64,000 bases of DNA from Arthrobacter sp. MMS18-M83. Its GTDB lineage: Bacteria; Actinomycetota; Actinomycetes; Actinomycetales; Micrococcaceae. The position numbers and the translations under genes were made by a program. Shown here one piece after another: positions 22,232 through 31,939 of this stretch. The first letter of the stretch is position 1. Every line of letters begins with the position of its first letter. Location: NCBI RefSeq assembly GCF_026683955.1, contig NZ_CP113343.1:3534001-3598000 (forward strand), written 5' to 3'. A model generated the notes under the pieces. It was not told the DNA's origin, searched no databases, and saw only the letters and a list, made by a program, of their open reading frames with translations.

Positions 22232-22533
22232 GTGCAGCCACCATCAAAGACCCGCGCGACGTCGTCATTGCACCCGTCGTTTCGGAAAAGAGCTACGGCC
22301 TGATCGACGAGGGCAAGTACACCTTCCTGGTGGACCCCCGCTCGAACAAGACCGAGATCAAGCTGGCCGTGGAGAAGATTTTCTCCGTCAAGGTCGAATC
22401 GATCAACACCATCAACCGTGCCGGTAAGCGCAAGCGCACCAAATTCGGATGGGGTCAGCGCAAGAGCACCAAGCGTGCGATTGTCACCCTCAAAGAAGGC
22501 ACTATCGACATCTTCGGCGGTCCGCTCGCGTAG
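22228..22533 (+). CDS. rplW: 50S ribosomal protein L23
   Basis: L23 is the ribosomal docking site for SRP and nascent-chain factors at the tunnel exit. The 101-residue product shows [25 protein letters not shown] sequence at its start and [20 protein letters not shown] sequence near residue 65. It begins at GTG 22228, overlapping the rplD stop by 4 bases. Confidence 0.97.
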   Translation: MSAATIKDPRDVVIAPVVSEKSYGLIDEGKYTFLVDPRSNKTEIKLAVEKIFSVKVESINTINRAGKRKRTKFGWGQRKSTKRAIVTLKEGTIDIFGGPLA

Positions 22534-22562
22534 CGGAGACCACTTTAACGAGGAAATGAATT

Positions 22563-23402
22563 ATGGGAATCCGTAAATACAAGCCGACTACCCCGGGCCG
22601 TCGCGGCTCGAGCGTAGCCGACTTCTCCGAAATCACGCGATCGACTCCGGAAAAGTCGTTGCTGCGTCCGCTGCACAAGACTGGCGGCCGTAACAACACC
22701 GGTAAGATCACTACCCGTCACAAGGGTGGTGGCCACAAGCGCCAGTACCGTCTGATCGACTTCCGTCGCCACGACAAAGACGGCGTCAACGCCCGCGTTG
22801 CCGAAATCGAGTACGATCCGAACCGCACGGCTCGCATCGCCCTCCTGCACTACGTTGATGGCACCAAGCGTTACATCATCGCCCCGAACAAGCTGTCCCA
22901 GGGTGACTTCGTCGAGGCTGGCCCCGACGCTGACATCAAGCCGGGCAACAACCTGCCGCTGCGTAACATCCCGGTTGGTACCACCATCCACGCGGTTGAA
23001 CTGCGTCCGGGTGGCGGCGCCAAGATGGCCCGTTCCGCAGGTGCTTCGGTTCAGCTCGTCGCCAAGGAAGGCCGTTTCGCCCAGCTGCGTCTGCCCTCCG
23101 GTGAAATCCGCAACGTTGACGTGCGCTGCCGCGCAACCGTCGGCGAGGTCGGTAACGCCGAGCAGTCGAACATCAACTGGGGTAAGGCCGGCCGTATGCG
23201 CTGGAAGGGCGTTCGCCCGACCGTCCGTGGTGTCGCCATGAACCCGGTCGATCACCCGCACGGTGGTGGTGAAGGTAAGACTTCCGGTGGACGTCACCCG
23301 GTCAACCCGAACGGTAAGCGTGAAGGCCGCACCCGCCGCCCCAACAAAGAGAGCGACAAGCTTATTGTTCGTCGCCGCCGTACTGGCAAGAACAAGCGAT
23401 AG
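22563..23402 (+). CDS. rplB: 50S ribosomal protein L2
   Basis: L2 supports peptidyl transferase activity and subunit joining. The 279-residue product begins [17 protein letters not shown] and has the conserved [19 protein letters not shown] segment near residue 226, containing the functionally important His. The C terminus is basic ([10 protein letters not shown]). It is followed 12 bp later by the frameshifted rpsS. Confidence 0.98.
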   Translation: MGIRKYKPTTPGRRGSSVADFSEITRSTPEKSLLRPLHKTGGRNNTGKITTRHKGGGHKRQYRLIDFRRHDKDGVNARVAEIEYDPNRTARIALLHYVDGTKRYIIAPNKLSQGDFVEAGPDADIKPGNNLPLRNIPVGTTIHAVELRPGGGAKMARSAGASVQLVAKEGRFAQLRLPSGEIRNVDVRCRATVGEVGNAEQSNINWGKAGRMRWKGVRPTVRGVAMNPVDHPHGGGEGKTSGGRHPVNPNGKREGRTRRPNKESDKLIVRRRRTGKNKR

Positions 23403-23414
23403 GAGCCTGGACAC

Positions 23415-23695
23415 ATGCCACGCAGCCTGAAAAAGGTCCTTTCGTAGACCAGCACCTCTTTGTAAAGGTCGCCAGGGAAAACGAAAAGGGCACCAAGAAC
23501 GTCATCAAGACCTGGTCCCGCCGTTCGATGATCGTCCCGGACATGCTGGGTCACACGATTGCCGTTCACGACGGACGCAAGCACATTCCGGTGTTTGTCA
23601 CTGAGTCGATGGTCGGGCACAAGCTCGGCGAATTCGCTCCCACGCGGACATTCCGCGGCCATGTCAAGGACGACCGTAAGGGCAAGCGCCGCTAA
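23415..23695 (+). pseudogene. rpsS: 30S ribosomal protein S19, disrupted by a one-base frameshift
   Basis: The position between rplB and rplV and the sequence are those of rpsS. From ATG 23415 the frame reads MPRSLKK and then hits TAG within 11 codons. In the next frame the rest is an intact S19: [19 protein letters not shown], then the [20 protein letters not shown] core, ending [16 protein letters not shown] at TAA 23693-23695. One extra G in AAAAAGGTCC (23430-23439) would restore a normal 93-residue protein. S19 is essential and no second copy is in the window, so a sequencing or assembly error is far likelier than a true null. Confidence 0.95.
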
Positions 23696-23733
23696 GGCGC
23701 TGGCTCTACGGCTTAGACGAGAGAAGGAAAGCA

Positions 23734-24099
23734 ATGGAAGCCAAGGCTATTGCGCGTCACATCCGCGTAACGCCTATGAAGGCCCGGCGCGTCGTCAACC
23801 TTGTTCGTGGTAAGCAAGCGAATGAGGCTCTGGCAATTCTGAAGTTCGCCGAACAGGCAGCTTCGGAGCCGGTATTCAAGGTAGTTCAGTCGGCAATGGC
23901 AAACGCACGGGTCCTCGCGGACCGCGACGGCGTTGCCTTTGACGAAGGAGACCTCTACATCAGCGAAGCGTTTGTTGATGAAGGCCCGACCATGAAGCGG
24001 TTCCAGCCGCGTGCTCAGGGTCGCGCATTTCAGATCAAGAAGCGCACGAGCCACATCACCGTGGTAGTCGCTACCCCGGAGAAAGAGGAGGCTCGCTAA
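23734..24099 (+). CDS. rplV: 50S ribosomal protein L22
   Basis: L22 lines the exit tunnel opposite L4. The 121-residue product begins [21 protein letters not shown]. Its extended hairpin is at [21 protein letters not shown], near residues 85-105, and no macrolide-type deletion is seen. GAGAAGGAAAGC precedes the ATG. The next gene starts directly after the stop. Confidence 0.97.
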   Translation: MEAKAIARHIRVTPMKARRVVNLVRGKQANEALAILKFAEQAASEPVFKVVQSAMANARVLADRDGVAFDEGDLYISEAFVDEGPTMKRFQPRAQGRAFQIKKRTSHITVVVATPEKEEAR

Positions 24100-24936
24100 G
24101 TGGGACAGAAAGTAAACCCGCACGGGTTCCGACTCGGCATCACCACCGATCACGTATCGCACTGGTTTGCTGACAGCACCAAGGCTGGCCAGCGGTACAA
24201 GGACTTCGTTCGCGAAGACATCCGCATCCGCCAGCTCATGTCCACGGGCATGGAGCGCGCTGGTATCGCCAAGGTCGAAATCGAGCGCACCCGTGACCGT
24301 GTCCGCGTGGACATCCACACGGCTCGCCCGGGCATCGTCATCGGCCGCCGCGGTGCAGAAGCGGACCGCATTCGCGGCGAGCTCGAAAAGCTCACCGGCA
24401 AGCAGGTCCAGCTGAACATCCTCGAGGTCAAGAACCCCGAGATGGAAGCCCAGCTTGTTGCCCAGGGCGTTGCTGAGCAGCTGACTTCCCGCGTGGCTTT
24501 CCGCCGTGCGATGAAGAAGGCCATGCAGTCCGCACAGCGCGCGGGTGCCAAGGGTATCCGTATCGCTTGCTCCGGTCGACTGGGTGGCGCAGAAATGTCC
24601 CGCTCGGAGTTCTACCGCGAAGGCCGTGTGCCCCTGCACACCCTGCGTGCGAACATCGACTACGGCTTCTACGAGGCCAAGACCACCTTCGGCCGCATCG
24701 GCGTGAAGGTCTGGATCTACAAGGGCGACGTCACCGCCAAGGAACTGGCTCAGCAGGCAGCTGCTGCTCCGTCCCGCGGCCGCGGTCCCAGCGACCGCCC
24801 GGGCCGCCCGGGTGGCGCAGACCGTGGTGACCGCCGTCGTCGTACCGACCGTCCGGCAGCGGACGCAGCACCTGTTGCTGCAGAGGCTCCGGCAGCTGAA
24901 GCTGCTGCTCCCGCGTCAGAAGGAGGACAGGCTTAA
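24100..24936 (+). CDS. rpsC: 30S ribosomal protein S3
   Basis: S3 forms part of the mRNA entry channel. The 278-residue product has the KH motif [17 protein letters not shown] near residues 77-93 and [26 protein letters not shown] near residue 155. After about residue 215 it carries a low-complexity tail rich in Arg/Gly ([14 protein letters not shown]), then Ala/Glu/Pro, longer than in E. coli S3 (233 residues). It starts at GTG 24100 immediately after rplV, and its stop overlaps the rplP ATG by one base. Confidence 0.97.
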   Translation: MGQKVNPHGFRLGITTDHVSHWFADSTKAGQRYKDFVREDIRIRQLMSTGMERAGIAKVEIERTRDRVRVDIHTARPGIVIGRRGAEADRIRGELEKLTGKQVQLNILEVKNPEMEAQLVAQGVAEQLTSRVAFRRAMKKAMQSAQRAGAKGIRIACSGRLGGAEMSRSEFYREGRVPLHTLRANIDYGFYEAKTTFGRIGVKVWIYKGDVTAKELAQQAAAAPSRGRGPSDRPGRPGGADRGDRRRRTDRPAADAAPVAAEAPAAEAAAPASEGGQA

Positions 24937-25352
24937 TGCTTATCCCACGTCGAGTCAAGCACCGTAAGCAGCACCACCCGGGTCGTTCTGGGGCTGCAAC
25001 GGGCGGCACCAAGGTCACTTTCGGTGAGTACGGCATCCAGGCCCTGAGCCCGGCCTACGTCACGAACCGTCAGATCGAGTCTGCCCGTATCGCGATGACC
25101 CGCCACATCAAGCGTGGCGGCAAGGTCTGGATCAACATCTATCCGGACCGTCCGCTGACGAAGAAGCCGGCCGAAACCCGCATGGGTTCCGGTAAGGGTT
25201 CTCCGGAATGGTGGGTCGCAAACGTCAAGCCGGGCCGGGTTCTCTTTGAGATCGCCGGTGTCGAAGAATCGGTTGCTCGCGAGGCACTGCGCCTGGCAAT
25301 CCACAAGCTCCCGTTGAAGGCACGCATTCTGCGTCGCGAAGGTGGTGAATAG
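24936..25352 (+). CDS. rplP: 50S ribosomal protein L16
   Basis: L16 helps position tRNA in the A and P sites. The 138-residue product begins [19 protein letters not shown] and carries [29 protein letters not shown] near residues 65-93. GGAGGACAGGCTTA within the rpsC end is the RBS. Its ATG shares its A with the rpsC stop (TAATG). Confidence 0.97.
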   Translation: MLIPRRVKHRKQHHPGRSGAATGGTKVTFGEYGIQALSPAYVTNRQIESARIAMTRHIKRGGKVWINIYPDRPLTKKPAETRMGSGKGSPEWWVANVKPGRVLFEIAGVEESVAREALRLAIHKLPLKARILRREGGE

Positions 25353-25354
25353 AA

Positions 25355-25678
25355 ATGGCAGTAGGATCCAAGGAACTTGCATCCGCACAGCTGGACGGTT
25401 TCGACAACGAGCGACTCGTTGAAGAACTCCGCAAGGCCAAGGAAGAGCTGTTCAACCTGCGTTTCCAGTCCGCCACCGGTCAGCTGGAGAACCACGGTCG
25501 TCTGCGTGCGGTAAAGAAGGACATCGCCCGCATCTACACCGTTCTCCGTGAGCGCGAGCTGGGCATTCGTGCCGAGGTCGCCGCGCCGGTTGTGGAAGCC
25601 AAGGAAGAAAAGAAGTCCAAGAAGGCAGAAGCCAAGGCTGAAAAGGCCGAAGCTGAGGCTGGAGAGGACGCCAAGTGA
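25355..25678 (+). CDS. rpmC: 50S ribosomal protein L29 with a C-terminal extension
   Basis: L29 sits at the tunnel exit beside L23. The family core covers about the first 75 residues ([20 protein letters not shown], then [21 protein letters not shown]). A Lys/Glu/Ala tail ([20 protein letters not shown]) extends it to 107 residues, against about 63 in E. coli. Its stop overlaps the GTG of rpsQ by 4 bases, so the extended frame is evidently the natural one. Confidence 0.95.
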   Translation: MAVGSKELASAQLDGFDNERLVEELRKAKEELFNLRFQSATGQLENHGRLRAVKKDIARIYTVLRERELGIRAEVAAPVVEAKEEKKSKKAEAKAEKAEAEAGEDAK

Positions 25679-25974
25679 GCGAACAGAAGGAAACTGTGAC
25701 GGAAGCAGCAGCCAGCGCTGAACAGCGCGGTTACCGTAAGACGCGTCGCGGCTACGTGGTCTCTGACAAGATGGAAAAAACCATCGTTATTCAGGTTGAA
25801 GACCGCGTGAAGCACGCTCTGTACGGCAAGGTCATTCGCCGCACCTCGAAGATCAAGGCTCACGACGAGCAGAACACTGCCGGCATCGGCGACCTCGTTC
25901 TGATCGCGGAGACCCGCCCGCTGTCCGCTACCAAGCGGTGGCGCCTGGTCGAGATCCTCGAAAAGGCTAAGTAA
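25675..25974 (+). CDS. rpsQ: 30S ribosomal protein S17
   Basis: S17 is an early-assembling 30S protein. The 99-residue product has a roughly 18-residue acidic N-terminal extension, then [19 protein letters not shown] and [22 protein letters not shown], the S17 signature. GTG start overlapping rpmC. It is the last gene before a transcriptional break in the cluster. Confidence 0.96.
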   Translation: MSEQKETVTEAAASAEQRGYRKTRRGYVVSDKMEKTIVIQVEDRVKHALYGKVIRRTSKIKAHDEQNTAGIGDLVLIAETRPLSATKRWRLVEILEKAK

Positions 25975-26015
25975 TCCCGCGTCGGGCTTGTGCCCGGCAG
26001 CGATATGGATTGGCA

Positions 26016-26052
26016 GGAAGGCCCGTGTTCCGGAAGGAATGCGGGCCTTTCC
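26016..26052 (+). terminator. Probable terminator of the S10 cluster
   Basis: GGAAGGCCCG pairs with CGGGCCTTTCC around a 17-nt loop about 40 bp after rpsQ. The T-run is short, so termination may be partial. Confidence 0.5.
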
Positions 26053-26080
26053 GCGTTTCGGTACCTAGGACAAAACGTGC

Positions 26081-26086
26081 TAGGAT
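26081..26086 (+). promoter_or_regulatory. -10 box of a candidate spc promoter
   Basis: TAGGAT in the context GTGCTAGGATATT. A poor -35 (TTCGGT, 26057-26062) lies 18 bp upstream. It follows the terminator-like stem, as expected if rplN onward is a separate unit. Confidence 0.45.
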
Positions 26087-26323
26087 ATTGAGTTTGTATG
26101 GCGCCAGTTGTGCGTCGACAACTACCTCGTAAACAATCGTGCCGCGGCATACTGCCCCGCGCAGCTATTTCCGCAAGGGAAGCTGATGCTGGCGGCACGG
26201 GAGTTTAGGCTTGCTCTGGCAAAATCCAGGCAGGTCAAGAGACACCCCGATCATCCGTTCCGCAAGGCTCATTCCGTATGCTCCATTTCGGTCTGAGAAC
26301 CGGCGCGACGCAAGGAGTAAAAA

Positions 26324-26692
26324 TTGATTCAGCAGGAGTCGCGACTGAAGGTCGCCGACAACACGGGTGCTAAGGAAATCCTTACCATTCGCGTTCTCGG
26401 CGGATCCGGCCGTCGCTACGCAGGCATTGGCGACGTCATCGTCGCAACCGTCAAGGACGCTATCCCTGGCGGCAACGTAAAGAAGGGTGACGTCGTCAAG
26501 GCTGTCATCGTTCGTACCAAGAAGGAACGCCGCCGTGCGGATGGTTCCTACATCAAGTTTGACGAGAACGCAGCTGTGATTCTGAAGAACGACGGTGACC
26601 CCCGCGGTACCCGTATCTTCGGCCCGGTTGGTCGTGAGCTCCGTGACAAGAAGTTCATGAAGATCGTCTCCCTGGCCCCGGAGGTGCTTTAG
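26324..26692 (+). CDS. rplN: 50S ribosomal protein L14
   Basis: L14 contributes to intersubunit bridges. The 122-residue product begins [19 protein letters not shown] after a TTG start, a start codon often seen for actinobacterial rplN. GGCNVKKGD-like sequence ([19 protein letters not shown]) and the C-terminal [12 protein letters not shown] are family features. AAGGAGTAAAAA is the RBS. It is the first gene of the spc unit. Confidence 0.97.
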   Translation: MIQQESRLKVADNTGAKEILTIRVLGGSGRRYAGIGDVIVATVKDAIPGGNVKKGDVVKAVIVRTKKERRRADGSYIKFDENAAVILKNDGDPRGTRIFGPVGRELRDKKFMKIVSLAPEVL

Positions 26693-26695
26693 TCC

Positions 26696-27055
26696 ATGGC
26701 TAAAATCAAGAAGGGTGACCTCGTTCAGGTCATCACCGGTGCCAAGCAGGAGCGCGGCGGCGACCGCGGCAAGCAGGGCAAGGTTTTGCGCGTTTACCCG
26801 GAAGCGAACCGCGTTCTGGTAGAAGGCATCAACCGTGTCACCAAGCACACCAAGGTCGGTCAGTCGCAGCGCGGCACCAAGACTGGTGGCATCGAGGTCG
26901 TTGAGGCCCCGATTCACGTCTCCAACGTTGCACTTGTTGACCCCTCGACCAAGAAGCCGACCCGCGTTGGTTTCCGCCTCGAGACCGTTGAGAAGGACGG
27001 CAACTCCAAGACCGTTCGTATCCGCGTGTCCAAGGCATCCGGGAAGGACATCTAA
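26696..27055 (+). CDS. rplX: 50S ribosomal protein L24
   Basis: L24 starts 50S assembly. The 119-residue product has the KOW motif [18 protein letters not shown] with [20 protein letters not shown], and [15 protein letters not shown] near residue 62. Three bases separate it from rplN; its stop shares a base with the rplE start. Confidence 0.97.
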   Translation: MAKIKKGDLVQVITGAKQERGGDRGKQGKVLRVYPEANRVLVEGINRVTKHTKVGQSQRGTKTGGIEVVEAPIHVSNVALVDPSTKKPTRVGFRLETVEKDGNSKTVRIRVSKASGKDI

Positions 27056-27633
27056 TGACTGAGACTCTCGAGACTCCAGCGAAGATCGTTCCGCGTCTGA
27101 AGACGAAGTACGCCGATTCCATCAAGCAGACCCTGGTTGAGGAATTCAAGTACAAGAACGTGAACCAGGTTCCCCGACTGGTGAAGGTTGTTGTGAACAT
27201 GGGTGTTGGAGATGCCGCCAAGGACTCCAAACTGATCGACGGCGCTGTCCGCGACCTCACCCTGATCACCGGCCAGAAGCCGCAGGTAACCAAGGCCCGC
27301 AAGTCCATCGCCCAGTTCAAGCTGCGCGAAGGCATGCCCATCGGTGCACACGCAACTCTGCGTGGAGACCGCATGTGGGAATTCGTGGACCGCCTCGTGT
27401 CCCTCGCACTGCCCCGTATCCGCGACTTCCGCGGCCTCAGCGGCAAGCAGTTCGACGGCAACGGCAACTACACCTTCGGTCTGACCGAGCAGGTTATGTT
27501 CCACGAGATCAACCAGGACTCCATCGACCGCGTACGCGGCATGGACATCACGGTTGTCACCACAGCAAAGACCGATGACGAAGGCCGCGCGCTGCTCAAG
27601 GCGCTTGGCTTCCCGTTCAAATCCGAAGACTAA
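27055..27633 (+). CDS. rplE: 50S ribosomal protein L5
   Basis: L5 binds 5S rRNA and P-site tRNA. The 192-residue product contains [19 protein letters not shown] near residue 43, [20 protein letters not shown] and [20 protein letters not shown]. The next gene is rpsH, 77 bp away. The rpsN gene that many bacteria have at this spot is missing. Confidence 0.97.
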   Translation: MTETLETPAKIVPRLKTKYADSIKQTLVEEFKYKNVNQVPRLVKVVVNMGVGDAAKDSKLIDGAVRDLTLITGQKPQVTKARKSIAQFKLREGMPIGAHATLRGDRMWEFVDRLVSLALPRIRDFRGLSGKQFDGNGNYTFGLTEQVMFHEINQDSIDRVRGMDITVVTTAKTDDEGRALLKALGFPFKSED

Positions 27634-27710
27634 CAACTACGTAGTAGGTCCGGCCGCGGCTGCTTGATCAGCCAACGCGGAAACCATTACGAGGAAGGGC
27701 AAGAGCCCAA

Positions 27711-28109
27711 ATGACTATGACAGATCCTGTCGCAGACATGCTTACGCGTCTGCGCAACGCCAACTCGGCATACCACGACACCGTGAGCATGCCGTACAGC
27801 AAGCTCAAGGCACGCGTTGCCGACATCCTGAAGGCAGAAGGCTACATCGCTGCCTGGAAGGAAGAGGAAGCCGAAGTCGGCAAGAAGCTGACCATCGACC
27901 TCAAGTTCGGTCCGAACCGCGAGCGTTCGATTGCTGGTGTCCGCCGCATTTCCAAGCCTGGTCTCCGCGTTTACGCGAAGTCCACCAACCTGCCTCACGT
28001 GCTGGGTGGCCTGGGTATCGCAATCCTGTCCACCTCTTCCGGCCTCCTGACTGACAAGCAGGCCGGCAAGAAGGGCGTGGGCGGCGAAGTCCTCGCGTAC
28101 GTCTGGTAA
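27711..28109 (+). CDS. rpsH: 30S ribosomal protein S8
   Basis: S8 organises the central domain of 16S rRNA and represses the spc operon in E. coli. The 132-residue product begins [20 protein letters not shown] and ends with [31 protein letters not shown] sequence. Two in-frame ATGs lie 6 nt apart; the first is used because GAGGAAGGGCAAGAG lies closer to the usual spacing. Confidence 0.97.
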   Translation: MTMTDPVADMLTRLRNANSAYHDTVSMPYSKLKARVADILKAEGYIAAWKEEEAEVGKKLTIDLKFGPNRERSIAGVRRISKPGLRVYAKSTNLPHVLGGLGIAILSTSSGLLTDKQAGKKGVGGEVLAYVW

Positions 28110-28127
28110 CGGGAAAGGAAGAGAATA

Positions 28128-28664
28128 ATGTCACGTATTGGACGTCTCCCCATCACCGTTCCTGCCGGCGTTGAAGTCAAGGTTGATGGCTCTGTCATCA
28201 ACGTCAAGGGCACCAAAGGCGAGCTGAGCCACACTGTAGCCAGCCCGATCGAGGTCACCTTGGACGAGAGCACCTTGACTGTCACCCGCCCGAACGACGA
28301 GCGCACTTCGCGTTCCCTGCACGGCCTGACCCGCACCCTGATCGCCAACATGATCGAGGGCGTCACCAAGGGCTACGAGAAGAAGCTTGAAATCGTAGGC
28401 ACTGGTTACCGCGTTCAGGCCAAGGGTTCTGACCTTGAGTTCGCTCTCGGCTTCAGCCACCCGGTCAATGTCTCCGCTCCGGAAGGCATCACCTTCACGG
28501 TGGAGGGGCCGACCAAGCTCTCCGTCGCTGGTATCTCCAAGCAGCAGGTCGGCGAGGTTGCTGCCAACATTCGCAAGCTGCGCAAGCCCGACCCCTACAA
28601 GGGCAAGGGTGTCCGTTACGCCGGCGAAGTTATCCGCCGCAAGGTCGGAAAGGCTGGTAAGTAA
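28128..28664 (+). CDS. rplF: 50S ribosomal protein L6
   Basis: L6 lies near the sarcin-ricin loop. The 178-residue product begins [17 protein letters not shown]. It has two homologous halves and the C-terminal signature [31 protein letters not shown] is the RBS. rplR begins 3 bp after the stop. Confidence 0.98.
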   Translation: MSRIGRLPITVPAGVEVKVDGSVINVKGTKGELSHTVASPIEVTLDESTLTVTRPNDERTSRSLHGLTRTLIANMIEGVTKGYEKKLEIVGTGYRVQAKGSDLEFALGFSHPVNVSAPEGITFTVEGPTKLSVAGISKQQVGEVAANIRKLRKPDPYKGKGVRYAGEVIRRKVGKAGK

Positions 28665-28667
28665 ACC

Positions 28668-29051
28668 ATGGCCATCGCAATTAACAAGAAGCGTACGAAC
28701 AAGAGCAAGTCTGCTGCACGCAGCCGTCGCCAGCTTCGTATCCGCAAGCGCATCACCGGCACGGCTGTTCGTCCTCGTCTGGTCGTCAACCGCTCCGCAC
28801 GCCACATCTTCGTCCAGGTTGTCGATGACAGCAAGGGTGTAACCGTGGCTTCAGCTTCCACGCTGGAAGCTGACCTTCGTGCACTCGATGGCGACAAGAC
28901 TGCCAAGGCCAAGCGCGTCGGCGAGCTCGTTGCAGAGCGTGCCAAGGCTGCAGGCATTGAAGCTGTTGTCTTCGACCGCGGTGGTAACAAGTACCACGGC
29001 CGCATCGCCGCCGTCGCTGACGGCGCACGCGAAGGTGGGCTGGCACTGTGA
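28668..29051 (+). CDS. rplR: 50S ribosomal protein L18
   Basis: L18 binds 5S rRNA with L5. The 127-residue product begins with a basic tail ([19 protein letters not shown]) and has [20 protein letters not shown] near residue 35 and [21 protein letters not shown] near the C terminus. Its stop overlaps the GTG of rpsE. Confidence 0.97.
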   Translation: MAIAINKKRTNKSKSAARSRRQLRIRKRITGTAVRPRLVVNRSARHIFVQVVDDSKGVTVASASTLEADLRALDGDKTAKAKRVGELVAERAKAAGIEAVVFDRGGNKYHGRIAAVADGAREGGLAL

Positions 29052-29752
29052 CCGTTGAGAATAACGAAAAGGACATTCAGGTGACTGAAGGTGCAGCTGC
29101 TGAGGCAACTGAGACCGCTGCTGCCACCGACGACCGCCGCGGCGGCCGTCGTGGCGAGCGTGGTGACCGTGGCCAGGGCCGCGGCGACCGTGGTGGCCGT
29201 GGTGGCCGCGACGGCGGTCGCGAGGCCGAGAAGAGCCAGTTCGTAGAGCGCGTTGTAACCATCAACCGTGTTGCCAAGGTCGTCAAGGGTGGTCGTCGCT
29301 TCAGCTTCACCGCCCTGGTGGTTGTCGGTGACGGTAACGGCATGGTTGGCGTCGGCTACGGCAAGGCCAAGGAAGTTCCGGCAGCTATCGCAAAGGGCGT
29401 CGAAGAGGCTAAGAAGTCCTTCTTCCGCGTTCCCCGCGTTGGCAGCAGCATCCCGCACCGCGTGCAGGGTGAGGCCGCAGCAGGCGTTGTCATGTTGCGT
29501 CCGGCTTCCCCGGGTACCGGTGTAATTGCCGGTGGTCCGGTCCGCGCGGTACTGGAATGCGTCGGTATCCACGACGTCCTCTCCAAGTCGCTCGGTTCCT
29601 CGAACGCCATCAACATCGTTCACGCGACTGTTGACGCCCTGAAGCGACTGGAAGAGCCCGCTTCCGTGGCAGCCCGCCGTGGCCTGCCGCTGGACGAGGT
29701 CGCTCCTCCTGCTCTGGTGCGCGCACTCCAGAACCAGAAGGCAGGTGTTTAG
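29048..29752 (+). CDS. rpsE: 30S ribosomal protein S5 with an Arg/Gly-rich N-terminal extension
   Basis: S5 contributes to decoding fidelity and mRNA helicase activity at the entry channel. The conserved part starts near residue 60 with [20 protein letters not shown], followed by [18 protein letters not shown] and [20 protein letters not shown]. Before it lie about 28 acidic/Ala residues and an RG-rich stretch ([20 protein letters not shown]). This makes 234 residues against 167 in E. coli. The GTG start overlaps rplR by 4 bases, so the long form is the natural reading. Confidence 0.96.
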   Translation: MTVENNEKDIQVTEGAAAEATETAAATDDRRGGRRGERGDRGQGRGDRGGRGGRDGGREAEKSQFVERVVTINRVAKVVKGGRRFSFTALVVVGDGNGMVGVGYGKAKEVPAAIAKGVEEAKKSFFRVPRVGSSIPHRVQGEAAAGVVMLRPASPGTGVIAGGPVRAVLECVGIHDVLSKSLGSSNAINIVHATVDALKRLEEPASVAARRGLPLDEVAPPALVRALQNQKAGV

Positions 29753-29754
29753 TC

Positions 29755-29961
29755 ATGGCTAAGAACCTGACTCCCTCCGACGCCCAGTTGGAGATCACCC
29801 AGATCAAGGGCGTCATCGGCGCCAAGCAGAACCAGCGTGAAACCCTGCGGTCCCTCGGCCTCAAGCGCATCGGACACACTGTTGTCCGTACCGCTGATGC
29901 CGTGACCGTGGGAATGCTCAACACGGTTCCGCACCTCGTGAATGTAGAGGAGGCGAAGTAA
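29755..29961 (+). CDS. rpmD: 50S ribosomal protein L30
   Basis: A small 50S protein. The 68-residue product contains [20 protein letters not shown] and [15 protein letters not shown], the complete L30 signature. It starts 2 bp after rpsE. Its stop shares a base with the ATG of rplO (TAATG). Confidence 0.96.
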   Translation: MAKNLTPSDAQLEITQIKGVIGAKQNQRETLRSLGLKRIGHTVVRTADAVTVGMLNTVPHLVNVEEAK

Positions 29962-30443
29962 TGGCTGAGAACAAAACCGCCGCAGAGGCTGCCGACAAGC
30001 AGAACACTCTGAAGGTCCACCACCTGCGTCCCGCCCCGGGTGCCAAGACTGCCAAGACCCGTGTTGGTCGTGGTGAAGGCTCCAAGGGTAAGACCGCCGG
30101 TCGCGGTACCAAGGGTACGAAGGCTCGCTATCAGGTCAAGGCTGGCTTTGCCGGCGGCCAGTTGCCGCTGCACATGCGCCTGCCGAAGCTTCGCGGCTTC
30201 AAGAACCCGTTCCGGGTTGAGTTCCAGGTTGTAAACCTGGACAAGCTCAACGAGCTGTTCCCGGAAGGTGGCGTTGTCACTGTCGAGTCCCTGGTTGAGA
30301 AGGGCGCCGTTCGCAAGAACCAGCCCGTCAAGGTGCTGGGCACCGGTGACATCACCGTCAAGGTTGACGTCACCGCCCACGCTTTCTCTTCCAGCGCAGC
30401 TGAAAAGATTGCAGCAGCAGGCGGAACCACCACAGCCCTCTAA
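29961..30443 (+). CDS. rplO: 50S ribosomal protein L15
   Basis: L15 assists late 50S assembly. The 160-residue product has [20 protein letters not shown] near residue 17, [20 protein letters not shown] and [18 protein letters not shown]. It is the last ribosomal protein gene of the unit; an intrinsic terminator separates it from secY. Confidence 0.97.
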   Translation: MAENKTAAEAADKQNTLKVHHLRPAPGAKTAKTRVGRGEGSKGKTAGRGTKGTKARYQVKAGFAGGQLPLHMRLPKLRGFKNPFRVEFQVVNLDKLNELFPEGGVVTVESLVEKGAVRKNQPVKVLGTGDITVKVDVTAHAFSSSAAEKIAAAGGTTTAL

Positions 30444-30473
30444 GGGCTCTGGGGCACAGCCTGCTGTGAATCG

Positions 30474-30518
30474 ACTCCCGGTGTGGGGGGCTTTGGCCCC
30501 TCGCGCCGGGAGTTTTTC
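30474..30518 (+). terminator. rplO terminator
   Basis: ACTCCCGG pairs with CCGGGAGT, with an inner GGGG / CCCC stem, followed directly by TTTTTC, about 30 bp after rplO. It separates the spc ribosomal genes from secY-adk-map. Confidence 0.85.
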
Positions 30519-30538
30519 GTGTGGTGCGACCCCCTCGA

Positions 30539-30569
30539 TTGTTCGCATGGCGTATGAAGCCGTTAGACT
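30539..30569 (+). promoter_or_regulatory. Candidate secY promoter
   Basis: TTGTTC (30539-30544), a 19-bp spacer and TAGACT (30564-30569), right after the rplO terminator and 60 bp before the secY start. Confidence 0.5.
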
Positions 30570-30628
30570 CGGGTGTTGGGTTTCAATGATCCCTTCGACA
30601 CCCTTGGACTTTTAACTCAGGAGGACGC

Positions 30629-31939
30629 TTGCTAAGCGCATTCGGCCGGGCATTTCGGACGCCTGATCTGCGACGCAAGTTGTTGTTCACGCTGGGAATC
30701 ATCACAATCTTCCGCTTGGGCGCTTTTATCCCCTCGCCTGGTGTGAGCTACCAAAATGTTCAGCAATGTTTGTCAAGCAATCAGGACCAGGGCGGCCTCT
30801 ACCAGCTCGTCAACCTTTTCAGCGGTGGTGCACTGCTGCAGGTTTCGATCTTTGCCCTGGGGATCATGCCGTACATCACGGCCAGCATCATCGTGCAGTT
30901 GCTCCGCGTGGTCATTCCGCGGTTCCAGCAACTGTACGAAGAAGGTGCGTCGGGCCAGTCGAAGCTGACGCAGTACACGCGCTATCTGACCATCGCGCTG
31001 GGTCTGTTGAATGCCACCACCCTGGTGTCCCTGGCGCGCTCCGGGCAGCTGCTGCCCAACTGCCAGCTGCCGATCATCCCGGATACCAGCATCATCGCCA
31101 CGATTCTTGTGGTCATCACGCTGACGGCCGGTACGGGCCTCATCATGTGGATGGGCGAACTGGTCACCGAGAAGGGCGTGGGCAACGGTATGTCCCTGCT
31201 CATCTTCACGTCCATCGCTGCCGGCTTCCCGACCTCCCTGGGTGCCATCTGGCGCTCCAAGGGCCCGGGTACCTTCTTCACGGTGTTGGCCATCGGCCTG
31301 GTGACCGTCGCGCTCGTAGTGTTCGTGGAGCAGTCCCAGCGGCGCATTCCGGTCCAGTACGCCAAGCGTATGATCGGCCGGCGCACCGTGGGCGGCACCA
31401 GCACCTACATCCCCATCAAGGTGAACATGGCTGGCGTCGTGCCCGTCATCTTTGCTTCCTCCATGCTCTACTTGCCCGGATTGGTTGCACAGTTCAACCG
31501 GCCGAAGGCAGGAGAGTCACTGGCCCCATGGGTTGAGTGGGTCAACAACAACCTCACCCGTGGCGACCACCCCATCTACATGGCGCTGTATTTCGTCATG
31601 ATTGTTTTCTTCACGTACTTCTATGTCGCGATCACCTTCAACCCTGAAGAGGTCTCGGACAACATGAAGAAGTATGGCGGGTTCATTCCGGGCATCCGGG
31701 CGGGTAAACCGACCGCGGACTACCTGCAGTACGTGCTTTCCAGAATCACGCTCCCTGGCGCCCTTTACCTGGGCTTCGTGGCGTTGATTCCGCTGGTTGC
31801 ACTCGTCCTGATCAACGCCAACCAGAACTTCCCGTTCGGTGGCACGTCAATTCTGATCATGGTGGGTGTGGGCCTCGAAACCGTCAAGCAGATTGATGCG
31901 CAGCTACAACAACGTCACTACGAAGGGCTTTTGCGATGA
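30629..31939 (+). CDS. secY: Preprotein translocase subunit SecY
   Basis: SecY is the ten-helix channel of the Sec translocon. The 436-residue product begins LSAFGRAFRTPDLRRKLLFT after a TTG start with CAGGAGGAC upstream. Signatures are FRLGAFIPSPGV in the first helix, LQVSIFALGIMPYITASIIVQLL near residue 70, and PGIRAGKPTADYLQYVLSRIT near residue 352. Its stop overlaps the adk ATG. Confidence 0.97.
   Translation: MLSAFGRAFRTPDLRRKLLFTLGIITIFRLGAFIPSPGVSYQNVQQCLSSNQDQGGLYQLVNLFSGGALLQVSIFALGIMPYITASIIVQLLRVVIPRFQQLYEEGASGQSKLTQYTRYLTIALGLLNATTLVSLARSGQLLPNCQLPIIPDTSIIATILVVITLTAGTGLIMWMGELVTEKGVGNGMSLLIFTSIAAGFPTSLGAIWRSKGPGTFFTVLAIGLVTVALVVFVEQSQRRIPVQYAKRMIGRRTVGGTSTYIPIKVNMAGVVPVIFASSMLYLPGLVAQFNRPKAGESLAPWVEWVNNNLTRGDHPIYMALYFVMIVFFTYFYVAITFNPEEVSDNMKKYGGFIPGIRAGKPTADYLQYVLSRITLPGALYLGFVALIPLVALVLINANQNFPFGGTSILIMVGVGLETVKQIDAQLQQRHYEGLLR

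Larger units (their letters stand above)
25975..26323 (+). other. 349-bp break between S10 and spc clusters
   Basis: The gap holds a terminator-like stem (26016-26052), a promoter -10 box (26081-26086) and a leader of about 230 nt. A 62-codon frame at 26108 has no RBS or family resemblance and is not called. Confidence 0.55.

Noticed and set aside
26108..26296. 62-codon frame in the rplN leader
   Set aside because: No ribosome binding site, unlike any known family; it lies in a leader after a promoter. Kept only as a note.
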